Origin: Pseudevernia furfuracea
Lineage: Eukaryota; Ascomycota; Lecanoromycetes; Lecanorales; Parmeliaceae
Assembly: GCA_022315425.1 (NCBI GenBank)
Contig: JAIUPT010000050.1
Coordinates: forward strand, 186,001 to 250,000
Reading direction: 5' to 3'
Length of the DNA stretch: 64,000 nucleotides
Positions 53,087 to 63,367 of the stretch are shown here, piece after piece. The first letter of the stretch is position 1, and every line of letters begins with the position of its first letter. The position numbers and the translations under genes are program-made. The notes beneath the pieces are model-generated. The model did not search any database, had not been told where the DNA came from, and worked only from the letters and a program-made list of their open reading frames with translations.

Positions 53087-53912
53087 ATGAGTCCCTACTC
53101 CCTCCCTCAAACTCTCGCGGCATTCCACTCCTTCTACGACTTCCTCACAACCCTTCCCTCGGACATCACCCCCGCCTCGATCCTCACGCCACCCCCGTCC
53201 GCCCATGGCTGGCCATCCCTTACACCCGACTACCTCTCACCCCTCCGCAAAACCCACACCGTAACCACCCTCCTCCAAAATCTCCCTTACATCGCCGAAA
53301 ACCCCGGGACGGCCGGCTCCACGCAAATCGCTTACCAGACCGACGCCATTGACTTCCGCGGTCCCGCCGCGCGCTGGAGTCTCGAAAAGGACAAGATAGA
53401 AGGGACGATGGAGCCCGTGGGGGCGGGTGTGATACCAGAATGGGTCGTTTGTTTAAGCGGTGGGGGGAGGGATGCTAGCTGGTTGCTTTTAGATACGCGG
53501 GAGGGGACGATTACGGATTTCATACAGCAGGAACGACCCGAGAGGGATGAGCCGGGGCAGGATAGCCCGGATTTCTGGAGGGCGTATCATACGAGGCCTG
53601 TTGTGGAGTTTTTGGAGGAGTGGAAGGAGAAGTATCGGAGCTTGGAGTGGGTGGTTGTGCCGGACGACGTGGATGATGCGGTTATGATAAGGTGGGATAA
53701 GAAGACGGATGTAAGTTATGCGATTGGAGTGTTTTTCGCCGAAGCTGCTTTTCGAGAGGTCGACCGCTTGCTGACATTATGTTTCCTTTTTGCGGTAGGA
53801 GGTCCGAGCTATCTATCGTGACTACGGCTGGCCTGACAGTTTTCGTCGCGATGAGTGCAGACAGGCATTGTTGGATTGGAAACGGCGTCATTTTGCCACG
53901 GCATCCGCATGA
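53087..53912 (+). CDS. Conserved hypothetical protein, two exons
   Basis: Exons 53087-53710 and 53799-53912 give 245 aa. The 88-nt intron starts GTAAGT and ends CGGTAG, with CTTGCTGACAT as branch region; splicing joins WDKKTD to EVRAIYRDYGWPDSFRRDE. ATG 53087 (MSPYSLPQT) has the better context; an upstream in-frame ATG at 53027 would add 20 residues. Segments such as GVIPEWVVCLSGGGRDASWL, LLDTREGTITDF and YHTRPVVEFLEEWKEKYRSLEW look like a folded α/β protein and somewhat recall SMI1/KNR4-type folds, but I cannot confirm that. No signal peptide. Confidence 0.8.
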
Positions 53913-54593
53913 CATCCATGCCCCAACCAAAAGAGAAAGTGCATTTATTTGGCCAACAAGACCAGCTGACCAACGAGATATCATGGTGTATAGTACATAA
54001 CAAACCGCCTTAAGATTTATGCTTGCAATGTCCTCCAAGTTTCCATAACGCGATAGTACGTAAAGAAAATGTTGTAGAATAGAGAAGGGTCAAGGCGCTT
54101 TGTCCGAGGCCATCGTCCAAAAGCTGACCGGATGAGATGGGATCTGACTAAGCGGATCAAAGTAACTGATGCCGAAATGTTACACTTTGACGAAAGTCTC
54201 GTTCCACTGAGGTGAAAGAGGCGCCCAAGAGCAGCAACGGCACGTAGAAAGCGAAGAGGACGAGGGAAATAGACGGCCAAGTCGGTCGTTCTTGCCCAAG
54301 CCACGAGGCCCGTCATGGCATTGGTGAACAAGGCTTGACCGAAATATCTGCAAGACTTCGACCATCGTTCTATTACTCATCCCATTAATGCTGATCTGTC
54401 GGACCGATCTATCGCCTGGGTAGCTGTGCGCTGCCTTGTGTATGCGCAGCTTTCTGCAAGGCTAGACAATAAGCTCACAGTGGTGGCGGCCTAGAATTTC
54501 GCGCATTGCAGTGCCCCAAAATTTATGATATTCCATGAAGATATAAAAAGGCCGGACCACGTCGACTGCAATCTCATTATACCGTAGAGAGGT
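53913..54593. other. Intergenic
   Basis: No gene supported. Minus-strand frames of up to 118 codons lack motifs. Confidence 0.45.
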
Positions 54594-55614
54594 ATGGCGA
54601 TAGTTCCTACCTATCAGTCGCACGACACTGTCGGACCATGCAAACGCACAGAGAGGCTTGAACCTCAACAAAGCTGTGACAAGTCACCGGACGATCTGGA
54701 GACTGTAAAATTGTTCCGTGATCTTTGGGGCAAAGTCACAGATGACAACTACCTTACACTGTATGGATTCCGACGATTCAGGACCACTCATTTGTTAAAC
54801 CTGCGATTCTTGGAAAAGGAAATTGATACTCTTGATCATCAAATATTCCAAGCGGGTTTGAAGTTAGGACATATACCTACGTCTGTCGACAAATTGGGAC
54901 TTCGGCATGGGAAAATAGACACTTGTGCATTGGGGATGGAGGAGGTGATGACTCGAGAGACCGTGTTGAAAATGCGTGACTTGATTAGGCAGTACGGTAG
55001 GTTGAGCCAAACGACGAGCACAATCGTTAGCTAATCAACCCGCATATGCAGACGATGCTTTAGCCGCCTTCAACAATATGATGCTTATGGAGACGTTTTC
55101 CCTGGCCGATAACAGCTGGGAATCTCGGCTTCGGACCGAGCTGAACTCATACGAAACCTACAAAACGAGACTTGTCCGAGTCGATCAGGCGCATCGCAAT
55201 GATTCGAGGGATGTCATACGCCATACTCTTCGGAAATGCTTTCGTGCGTTTTGGTTTTTCGTCCGTCACAATGGAATCGGAAGAGATGCGCGAGAGCCCT
55301 ACAAGTCAGCCTCAGCAATGGAGTCCAACTTGAAAAGGTCTTATCAGAACACGGCTGGCCTGGCGGATATTGTCACGCGTTTTCTTGTCGCTCTGCTGGC
55401 TGGTGCATTTCTTGTGATTCCGCTGGTCATCCTATCGCATCAGTCGAGCAGTCAAACTCATCTAATCACGGTCTCGACTTGTATTGTCATATTTTCATTC
55501 CTTGTATCGCTCGTCTCTAAGGCTTCGAATGAGGAAACCATGGTGGCGTCTGCAGGATATGCGGCTGTGTTGGTTGTTTTCCTTTCGAATAGCTCCAATT
55601 GTTCGGCATCATAA
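54594..55614 (+). CDS. DUF6594 membrane protein
   Basis: Exons 54594-54996 and 55052-55614 with a 55-nt intron (GTAGGT...TATGCAG) give 321 aa. The N-terminal half is helical and hydrophilic with YGFRRFRTTHLLNLRFLEKE, the usual opening of DUF6594. The C-terminal half carries three membrane spans: IVTRFLVALLAGAFLVIPLV, LITVSTCIVIFSFLVSLVS and a last one containing VASAGYAAVLVVFLS. This matches the family layout of an N-terminal helical domain plus three C-terminal spans, common in expanded, often lineage-specific copies in filamentous fungi. The function is unknown; its position beside NLR-type genes fits an accessory role. Intron retention would end the protein at 55034. Confidence 0.85.
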
Positions 55615-56435
55615 GGTGATCATGTTCTGGGAGGATCACGGTTGGGCTTCGCTCATATAAACAAGCGTAATGCAAAGACTCTGGCAGCTTACACTAAGCC
55701 GCACTCAGCAGGCACTGCCAACTATCACATGAATAAGCTGCAGGGTGGATCGCGGCGATCGCCGGCGGGGCGGCTAAGTGAGGAGGAGTATGTACCTTTT
55801 CAGGAAAATTCTCTTGACTTTTATTGTCTCACTCCATGTCAACCAACATAATTACGGTTCTCGGGAAGATTCTTCAGGATAGAAATGGTGGATGAGTCCT
55901 AATGAGCCATCCCATTTCTCTCTCAGCCCAGCAAGTAAACAATGTCAAGATACTTCGGTGACAAACGCTCCGCCTTGCTCAATATTCAGCCTTGCATCAA
56001 TTGAACACTGAGAATGTCGCTAATCAGCTGCCTTCTTCTGTCCATCAGTCAAGGCTTAGAGCTCAGCCTTCCCCGCGTGACTCCAGGTGCGCCCTCAACA
56101 AAGCCTCAGCATGGAGCTCGTCATCTTAAAGCCACCGATTGGCCATACTGTCAAAGAGCAGTCAGTCTGAGCCTTTCTTTGAGGGACCGGAGACCTAGTC
56201 TTTGGGACTTATTGCCTAGACTTTGTCCTCTCCATTGCAGGAACGCGTACACATTAATGTGAGAGCGTAATCTCCCCCTAGAGTCGGACCGGATGCAAGC
56301 TAATATTTAACATCCAACAGTTTATAGACACGGGGACTCGCCTTTCAAGCCTACTTGAATTTTAGCGTGCCTATCCACCAAATATACATAAGTTTCAAAT
56401 CTCAAAAGAGCAGGGAGGCCGCGAACATCTACATC
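55615..56435. other. Intergenic
   Basis: No supported gene. Upstream region of the phosphorylase-domain gene. Confidence 0.45.
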
Positions 56436-58170
56436 ATGGACAGACTTCCCCAATTCACCAATCAGGACTACACTGTGGGATGGCTTTGTGCTCTGCCAAA
56501 GAGCGAATTGACAGCAGCAAGGAAAATGCTGGACCATCCACACAAGGACCCTGTCAACCTCAATAAAGCGGACGACAATTCATACGAGTTCGGAGACATC
56601 GGTGGGCACAATGTTGTCATTGCATGCATGCCTCCTGGACATCCAGGCAATCTCTCCGCTCAAAAGCTCGTGCAACCGCTGAAACAAAGCTTTCCCAACA
56701 TGGATATTCATCTGTTTGTGGGCATAGGTGGTGGAATCCCCCGCAATCCCCCAACTAAGGATCCGAACGCAGATATTCATCTCGGCGACATCGTTGTGGG
56801 TTGGGCGGAACAGACCGGTGTCCCGGCTGTTGTCCAGTATGAGTACGGAAGGTATCATAGTGCGGGAAGAGTCGAATTATTAGGCATGTTGGACAAACCA
56901 GATCGTCGACTGTTGACCGCGCTGGGCTTTATCATCAGCGATCACGAAATGAAAGATACCAAATACCACCATCACCTTCGAAGGCTAGATGATTTGGAGA
57001 AATTTCGCTACCCAGGCCTTGACAAAGATATCCTTTTCGAGCCGGGCTATGATCACGTCGCTGTTGGACAGGACCAACCCTGTTGCTCTCTCTGTAATCG
57101 CACCGGGCGTGCCACACGACCACCCAGAGAAGTAACGGTCCCGCAGTTCCACCAAGGCACGATCTTGACAGGCAACTGGGTGATGCAAGACGCCAAGAGG
57201 CGAGACGAGCTCAGCAAGTTATACTATAATGCAATCTGCATCGAGATGGAAGCTGCAGGTGCGGGTGAAGACACACACTGTCTTGTCATACGAGGCATTT
57301 GCGACTACGCAGATTCACATAAGCATTGGACGTGGCAGTATTACGCTGCCGCAACTGCAGCGGCTTTTGCGAGGGAGCTACTACACAAGATTCGACCTGT
57401 GGTCGTAGCGCCTGGAAATTCTAGGGAGAACGGTACGCCAGCGCCAATCACATTCCATAGCACATCAATCAGCCAGCAGTAAGGTACTGAGCCAGATGTC
57501 AAAGCATAGCAAGCGTGTGCTGATCTCATGGTCTCTACAGGACTTGGGACGTCACAAGCAATGCTCAAATTTGACATGGCCGAGTTTGGTACGTTACACT
57601 AGTGCATCACGTCCCCAGAATTGACTTTTGAGGTCCCATGCTAAAGATTGAACAGCCAGCATCATGATTCAAGGGGAACAGCACTATCGTCGTTCACCAG
57701 AAAGCCTACCTGCTGCCTTGGGTTGCTTTTCGCAAGCGGGTGCCATGCTACGCCAATCCGGCAACGACGACCCTTCCCTACAACTCCAGGTCTATTTTCG
57801 ATTGATGACGGTCGAGACTGATCTCAGCCATAACAGAAAATGGAGCATAGAGGAAAGAATAGAGCATATCCGGCAGGCTGAAGAGATCGGGGTCATGGCG
57901 TGGAGAGCTGCTCTCACCTCCCAGAAGGCGACCCACAAGGCGCAGGTGAGATTGGAGCAGTCGTTCTTGAAAGGCAGGAAGGCGGAGTTGGAGGACCAGA
58001 AAGGAGGAGCGAGCACTCGGGAGATCCGCAGAGTCAAAGGGGACGCGCTTCGAGAAATGAACGACGTGATGCGGGAGTTGGCGGATCTAGACCAGGATAA
58101 ATACGCGGAGTACTCCGAACGGACTTCGAAATGGGAGACACGCCTCCTCCCCGAGCGTTGCCTGTTCTGA
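56436..58170 (+). CDS. Nucleoside phosphorylase-domain protein with helical C-terminal domain
   Basis: My preferred model has exons 56436-57432, 57541-57588 (48 nt) and 57656-58170, giving 519 aa. The first exon is a PNP_UDP-type domain: YTVGWLCALPKSELTAARKM, HLFVGIGGGIPRN, HLGDIVVGW and CIEMEAAGAG, the last being the purine-site Met-Glu pattern, then IRGICDYADSHK. The two introns (108 nt, GTACGC...CTACAG; 67 nt, GTACGT...GAACAG) join it through GTSQAMLKFDMAEFASIMIQ to a long helical domain (HYRRSPESLPAALGCFSQAG; ELADLDQDKYAEYSERTSKW). Without the first splice the protein ends at 57482. In fungal NLRs this phosphorylase domain is a common N-terminal effector before NB-ARC or NACHT; here no such ATPase follows. 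It may cleave or bind nucleosides in an effector role (inference). Confidence 0.8.
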
Positions 58171-58361
58171 AGATGAGAAGTAGTGACATAGATATATAAA
58201 TTACACCGAACCAAAGATAGCGGCTCTTGTTCAATGCTTGTGACTGCGCGCTGCTCAATCCGATTTCAAACAACACATATTTCACGCAAGATCACCGCAA
58301 GTCCATGTTCAGCCATCATCCATCATCGTCATCCTTTGAAAAGCTATATAGTGTCTTATAT

Positions 58362-59279
58362 TTAGCCAGTAGCTTCAGGGGCCAGGCCAGGTCGCCCATC
58401 GCTGGACAATGACCCCCATTGCTCGGACCTGCTACCACGTCGACAGCGTCTTTCCCTCGATGACTCAGGATTCCACGTGTGGCTTACATGCTGTGACCTT
58501 GATCGTGCATTAGTCGAGCGATTATTCTGAACATGTCCATCGGATCTTGACCCATCCCTGGACGATAACTCAGGCGGACGAGTTCGATGGCGTCCTTTCG
58601 ACCTCGGAGCGTACTCGTCAGAGGGCTGAGAACTTCTGGCTTGCCTTCGTCGGCTTCGACATTGTCGTTCAGATTCGGAGTCTTCTCCAGAAAGCATCTC
58701 CGAAGAACGAGCTCGATGACGCCCATTTGATCTCGAGGAGTAGGAGCCCTGAGAAATTCTGGCCTGCCTCCGTCGATTTCGACCTTGTCTTTCAGATCCC
58801 GAGTGTTCGCCAGACACATTTACTGAAATATTAGTCCGATTTCGCCCGTCCGATTTCGGGGAGTACCCGCTAGAGCGTTGGGAACTTCTAGAGTGATTGC
58901 ATCGACGCGAGCCTAAACCAGAATTGGGTGGGGGGGCCAGTAACAGACGCGGCGGACCCTGGCTATCTGAGTTCCTACTGGAACCAGTAGAATTGGAGTC
59001 GTCCGAGTCCACATGCTGAATAAGCCTCGTCGAAGGATCCACAGCTTGCAACCGGATCATAAGCGCAATAGCAAAGAGGTCACCATATGGAAGAGGCAGA
59101 TCAGTTGTCATGGCATGTCTTCTGTTGCCTGCCAATCTCTTCCGGATTTTCCTCCTCTGGTACAAGCAGTAGCTGTAGCCCCCAATAAGCATAAGTAGAC
59201 TGGACATAGTCATGAGAAGTATAAGTAGGCCTCCTATTAGGCCAAAGGTGACATATGGTGAGGTGAAGATAGATGGCAT
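58362..59279 (-). CDS. Single-span membrane protein with RS-rich repeat tail
   Basis: Unspliced, 305 aa from ATG 59279; the frame extends upstream only through a TTG. One membrane helix lies near the N-terminus (FGLIGGLLILLMTMSSLLML) followed by a basic stop-transfer (YQRRKIRKRLAGNRR). The rest is Ser/Arg-rich with at least three diverged units of about 35 residues each: SGERSGSERQ-like, RRRQARISQ, SxSxGRHRARSSE. The pattern suggests an internally duplicated disordered cytosolic tail, perhaps a phosphorylation target. No catalytic domain and no known family. Gene calls of this type can be spurious, but the hydrophobic helix plus repeat structure argues for coding. Confidence 0.6.
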   Translation of the reverse strand: MPSIFTSPYVTFGLIGGLLILLMTMSSLLMLIGGYSYCLYQRRKIRKRLAGNRRHAMTTDLPLPYGDLFAIALMIRLQAVDPSTRLIQHVDSDDSNSTGSSRNSDSQGPPRLLLAPPPNSGLGSRRCNHSRSSQRSSGYSPKSDGRNRTNISVNVSGEHSGSERQGRNRRRQARISQGSYSSRSNGRHRARSSEMLSGEDSESERQCRSRRRQARSSQPSDEYAPRSKGRHRTRPPELSSRDGSRSDGHVQNNRSTNARSRSQHVSHTWNPESSRERRCRRGSRSEQWGSLSSDGRPGLAPEATG

Positions 59280-60192
59280 GGTGTTTAAGAGGGGAAGTAG
59301 GAGCGATTTTTGTTCGAAGGAATTCAAATACCGGAGGAAGGAATATTATTGTGTCGCGGACGGCTGATGGAATTCAGCCAATCATACTCGGTTTCACCAG
59401 GAAGTGCACCATTCCGGGAAGTGCACCACTTTAAAATCCGATAAATCCGAGGAACATCAAAATACCAACATTCTACCAAAATTGTATGGCAACTCAGCAC
59501 AGTCATGTTGAAAGAGACTAGATTTTACGAATAGATTAAATAAATATCTCCAACAGCTACTTCATCGTTTTTTGGCTATTATGAGTCTTCCACGAGTTGA
59601 TACCCGAGTCTCTTCTTCTACTTCTTCTATCACTATAACAACTCTATCACCCCTTCTACCACCCCTCCCAGCCCTTTCAGCCCTTTCAGCCCTTCCAGCC
59701 CTTTCACCCCTCCCCCCTCGCTGTGATTGTTGCTGTCTTGAGAGCGTCGAGGGTCCCGGGGGATCAAGCACCAGAGATGTTAATGGGCCCGAGACAGAGC
59801 GTGATACAGTGGCCTTCTTTTTGACTGAACTTCTAACTCTTCTTTTCTCAAAAATCTCAGATTCTAGACGATATATAATTCTAAATTGCTGCTCGAATTG
59901 CTTATCTTCTTTTATCTATTGCTTTATAATTAGATTATTCTTTCGTTACTATATAACGTCGAGATTCATAATCATTGCTTTCTCATAATGTTATTATTCA
60001 CGCTTAACCTTGTCTTCTTTTCTTTGCTTCGTCTTAAGAAACTAATTATTTATTTTTTAAAGTAAGATGCTGAAGATTAGAGTAGAGCTGTATACCTTAT
60101 CAAGTTTTTCTGAGAATTCGAAATTCTAATCTTCAGTCTTGATTTATTAAACTAGCTAATTCACTTGCTTTACATTTCTTGACGTAAAGATC
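59280..60192. other. Transition into AT-rich DNA
   Basis: No host gene is supported. Includes a short tandem repeat of CCCTTTCAG-like units at about 59655-59712 that on the minus strand would encode Glu-Arg-Ala-Gly repeats. From about 59830 the sequence is visibly AT-rich. Confidence 0.5.
59655..59712. repeat. CCCTTTCAG-type tandem repeat
   Basis: Four to five units of 9-10 bp (CAGCCCTTT) in a row, with small length differences. Confidence 0.7.
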
Positions 60193-60197
60193 ATAGA
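60193..60197. repeat. Target site duplication, left copy (ATAGA)
   Basis: Identical to 62497-62501, directly outside the right LTR. Confidence 0.9.
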
Positions 60198-60393
60198 TGT
60201 TACGAGCGTACCCCGCGTTCCTGCATTCCTTTGACACACGCCTTCCTTTGACACTTCCCTTTTAGGCTTAGCGTGTCTTGGCAGGTTCACTCCGCCATAC
60301 ATATATGGCCTGCCCTCCCAGTACATAGTTGTTCTGCATCTAGTTGTCTTATTCAATACACCTACATGACTTGACTCTGTACTGGTCCTGACA
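60198..60393 (+). repeat. Left (5') LTR
   Basis: 196 bp, TG...CA ends. Contains one extra G (in GGCCTGCCCTCCC) compared with the right LTR. Confidence 0.93.
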
Positions 60394-61419
60394 CTACAAC
60401 TAGATCACCCTCACTCCATTCGTTTTTTTGACAGCAAGCGAATTCAAATAAGTATGCTGGCAGGAGCTTTGTCAAGAAGACTAAGTGAGACCAAGACACC
60501 TTCGGGTTGAGGTCAATATCGACAATTGAGACATCGTATCCCTGGGTCTACCCACCATACGGGCAGAGGGCACCTCTGGGTCTGGCCACCATACGGCAAA
60601 AGGAACCATGGCGGAACCGCCTTGTGTACAGTGAGCAAGGGATAAAGAAGTTACTGGACCATTCGTACGACTTAGCGAATCGCAAAGAAATCGTCACACA
60701 ACCTCCCCACAGCGAGCCTGCTACAAGGCAACGGGATCAGACCCGAAAACAACCAGCAAACGGACGACCTCTTCACTGAGCATGTCGACCACACAACACG
60801 AAAAAGACGCCTAGGCTTCACACCTCGATTTCTTAACACACCACCGCAACAACATTCTTCAGAGCACTCACATTCTTTGCGGGGTGTCAAACGGTCAGCA
60901 AACAAGGAAGTTAGGTGGGAACAAAGAAAACCGGCATCCAGCATCTCAACACTTTTTTTTCTTTCAACACCGACAGGCCCAATTTCAGCCACCTGCACGA
61001 CATCGGAAGCAGGTGGCAAATTCGATTCTTTTTTCCCCTTTTTATCATTTTCACGATCATGGCGAACTACAACACAAAAAATTCTACGAATCAGGCGCTT
61101 GAGTTACGGGCGTAATCTATGTCAGACAGGTCATTGGCAGCGGAGTACTCGCTATCGGTCTTAGGACGGGTGTCAAGAACTTAGTATTGGTGAGACACCG
61201 GCAGTCGAAGCGGTAGGCTTACGAAGCGGATGGATGCAATGGATAGCACTACGGAACAACACAGCGACGGACGTCGAATGGCAAGAGGCTATGGTCAGGA
61301 AATGAATAGGAGGTGGATATTTGATGGCAAGAGCTTGGGAGGCACAGGACAATGATACTTCCAGGACAGGCTGCCAGCGGGAGTTGATGTGGATGCATGC
61401 GATGGATTTTTTCGATTCT

Positions 61420-61580
61420 ACATGGACAACATGGGCAACATGGGGACAAGGCAATGTGGCTGCTGCAGGCATGGGCAACATGGACAACATGGACAACATG
61501 GACAACGGACAGGCCGCTGCAGGCATGGACAAGCATGGACAACGGACAGGCCGCTGCAGGCATGGACAAGCATGGACAAC
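61420..61580 (+). repeat. Minisatellite inside the retrotransposon
   Basis: Repeats of ACATGGACA-type 9-mers (about 61420-61506) run into two perfect 37-bp units at 61507-61543 and 61544-61580 that include the GGACAGGCCGCTGCAGG word. The block is GC-rich and unlike the surrounding AT-rich host DNA. Confidence 0.9.
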
Positions 61581-62286
61581 ACAGGCATTTACGGAATCAC
61601 TGGCCCTAGGCTGCATTGGGTCTAGCGCAGTCAAATCAGCATGCGATCCGGCCAAACCTCGGACATGGTGTCTTTGAGCGATTCCAGGCCATTCCAGAAA
61701 AGCGCCAAGACTCCATTTTTCACCATGGCAAAAAACGTGTGCTCAGCGACTTGGCATTCAACAACAACGCCATATGACAATTACCTTCTTCGCCTCCCTC
61801 CGAGCTATAGTCTATGACTGTCGACGACGCCATAGCCGGAGGCCCGAAGCGTGTTATTGATGACGTCGTCGCTCTCGGTGGATTTGATCCCAAGGAGAAG
61901 ACTGCGTCAGCGCCATGGTATTGATTTAGGGTTTAAGGTTCGGGCGGTTCGGAAGGCCTCAGCCAATCACAGGCCTTCATTTCTGGATTTCTTCTCCGCC
62001 CGAAATTCGAATATCAAATGGCTGCTGCCTGGCAAAAACACCCTCTTGGCCATCATTTCTTCAATTCTTCATCAATGGAGGCTATTCCAGGACCCCTGCG
62101 ACCGCATGACGTCATGCTAGCGACATGGCATCGCCAAGACGTCACCGAGTCGACTTGGGATCAGCACTGTGGCCGGAAAGGATTACACCACCAGGTTCCC
62201 ATGCACCATGTTTTCTGCTTTTTGTCTTTCTTACACTTGCATGCATAGCGAACGACTCTAGTACAGCCATGAGGACATGTCTTTTC

Positions 62287-62298
62287 GGAGGGGGGGGG
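62287..62298 (+). other. Polypurine tract
   Basis: GGAGGGGGGGGG immediately upstream of the right LTR, the expected site for plus-strand priming in an LTR retrotransposon. Confidence 0.8.
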
Positions 62299-62301
62299 TA
62301 G

Positions 62302-62496
62302 TGTTACGAGCGTACCCCGCGTTCCTGCATTCCTTTGACACACGCCTTCCTTTGACACTTCCCTTTTAGGCTTAGCGTGTCTTGGCAGGTTCACTCCGCC
62401 ATACATATATGGCCTCCCTCCCAGTACATAGTTGTTCTGCATCTAGTTGTCTTATTCAATACACCTACATGACTTGACTCTGTACTGGTCCTGACA
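62302..62496 (+). repeat. Right (3') LTR
   Basis: 195 bp, TG...CA ends, one base shorter than the left LTR and otherwise the same by eye. Confidence 0.93.
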
Positions 62497-62501
62497 ATAG
62501 A
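62497..62501. repeat. Target site duplication, right copy (ATAGA)
   Basis: Matches 60193-60197. Confidence 0.9.
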
Positions 62502-63180
62502 AATCGAATCGTTATTAAAAGCTATGACTGTTATATCTGAGGATGACGATTTCGAAGATTCTAATATCTTTAGTCTCACTCTATTAAGCACAATTTGTGA
62601 CTTAATTGAGAATAAGTCACTCTTTTCTCAAGAATACTTAATGTTCTTTTTCGTTACAGTATTCTTTTTCGTCATTTGAATCAAGACAATAAAGTCTAAT
62701 CTGTTTATTGAGTAACTCTTTTCGCTGACAAGATTAATATGCTTCTCTAGAGACTTACGATACGCTGTTGTTAAGAGCTAAAAAAAGTTAACATCTAATA
62801 ACTAAAGAATATGAGTGAAATAAGAAGAGAGACACAGAAGAATAATATTATTGTCGATATAAAAGATGATGACTTTGTTACTAATATAAGATATATGCTT
62901 ATCAAATATCAGAAGTCGATATTTGCTCTTGAGAGTTCTTCGAGTTTGTGACTCAAAGCACCTGGAGAAATCAGTCAAAATCATATACAAAAGAACAGTA
63001 TCTGAGCATACTTCTCGAACCACTTCAAGTCTAAAACATTGTTTGTTTAGTTATTCTCGCACAAAGCAATATAAGAATTCTCGTCCTGTCAGGACATTAT
63101 ATCACGTCTTTATTTGACGCTTCTCTTTGAAGATAATAAACAGTCTTAAAAGTCTTTTATCCGCTGAGATACACTCAATC
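62502..63180. other. AT-rich host DNA between LTR insertions
   Basis: No gene recognised. AT-rich, with short open stretches that look like mutated coding remains. The last five bases (CAATC) are the left target duplication of the solo LTR. Confidence 0.5.
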
Positions 63181-63362
63181 TGTTACGATCGTACTCTGCA
63201 TCCCCTTGACACCGGCTAGGCGCTAGGCCCATTGGAGCCTAGTCTAGCCTTGGCGGAGACCTTGCCTTCTACATATACAGAGCCTCCCTCCTAGATAGTT
63301 CGGTAGACTCTTTATCCTCGTCTACTCATACCCCTATGATCCTTCTAGGTCTGGTCCTGACA
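63181..63362 (+). mobile_element. Solo LTR of a related family
   Basis: 182 bp that begin TGTTACGATCGTACTC and end CTGGTCCTGACA, sharing both ends with the LTRs at 60198 and 62302 while the middle has diverged. The 5-bp duplication CAATC lies on both sides (63176-63180 and 63363-63367). This is the product expected when the two LTRs of a full element recombine and the interior is lost. Confidence 0.88.
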
Positions 63363-63367
63363 CAATC

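Larger units (their letters stand above)
60198..62496 (+). mobile_element. Non-autonomous LTR retrotransposon, recently inserted
   Basis: Two direct repeats of 196 and 195 bp (60198-60393 and 62302-62496) start TGTTACGAGCG and end GGTCCTGACA, the TG...CA ends of LTRs. They appear identical apart from one missing G in the right copy. Five-base target duplications ATAGA flank the element at 60193-60197 and 62497-62501. A polypurine tract (GGAGGGGGGGGG) sits directly before the right LTR, which fixes the orientation as plus. The 1.9-kb interior has no intact gag, protease, reverse transcriptase or integrase frame that I can recognise, so the element must have moved using enzymes made elsewhere. 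Its primer-binding site after the left LTR (CTACAACTAGATC) is not an obvious match to a common tRNA end. Confidence 0.93.
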
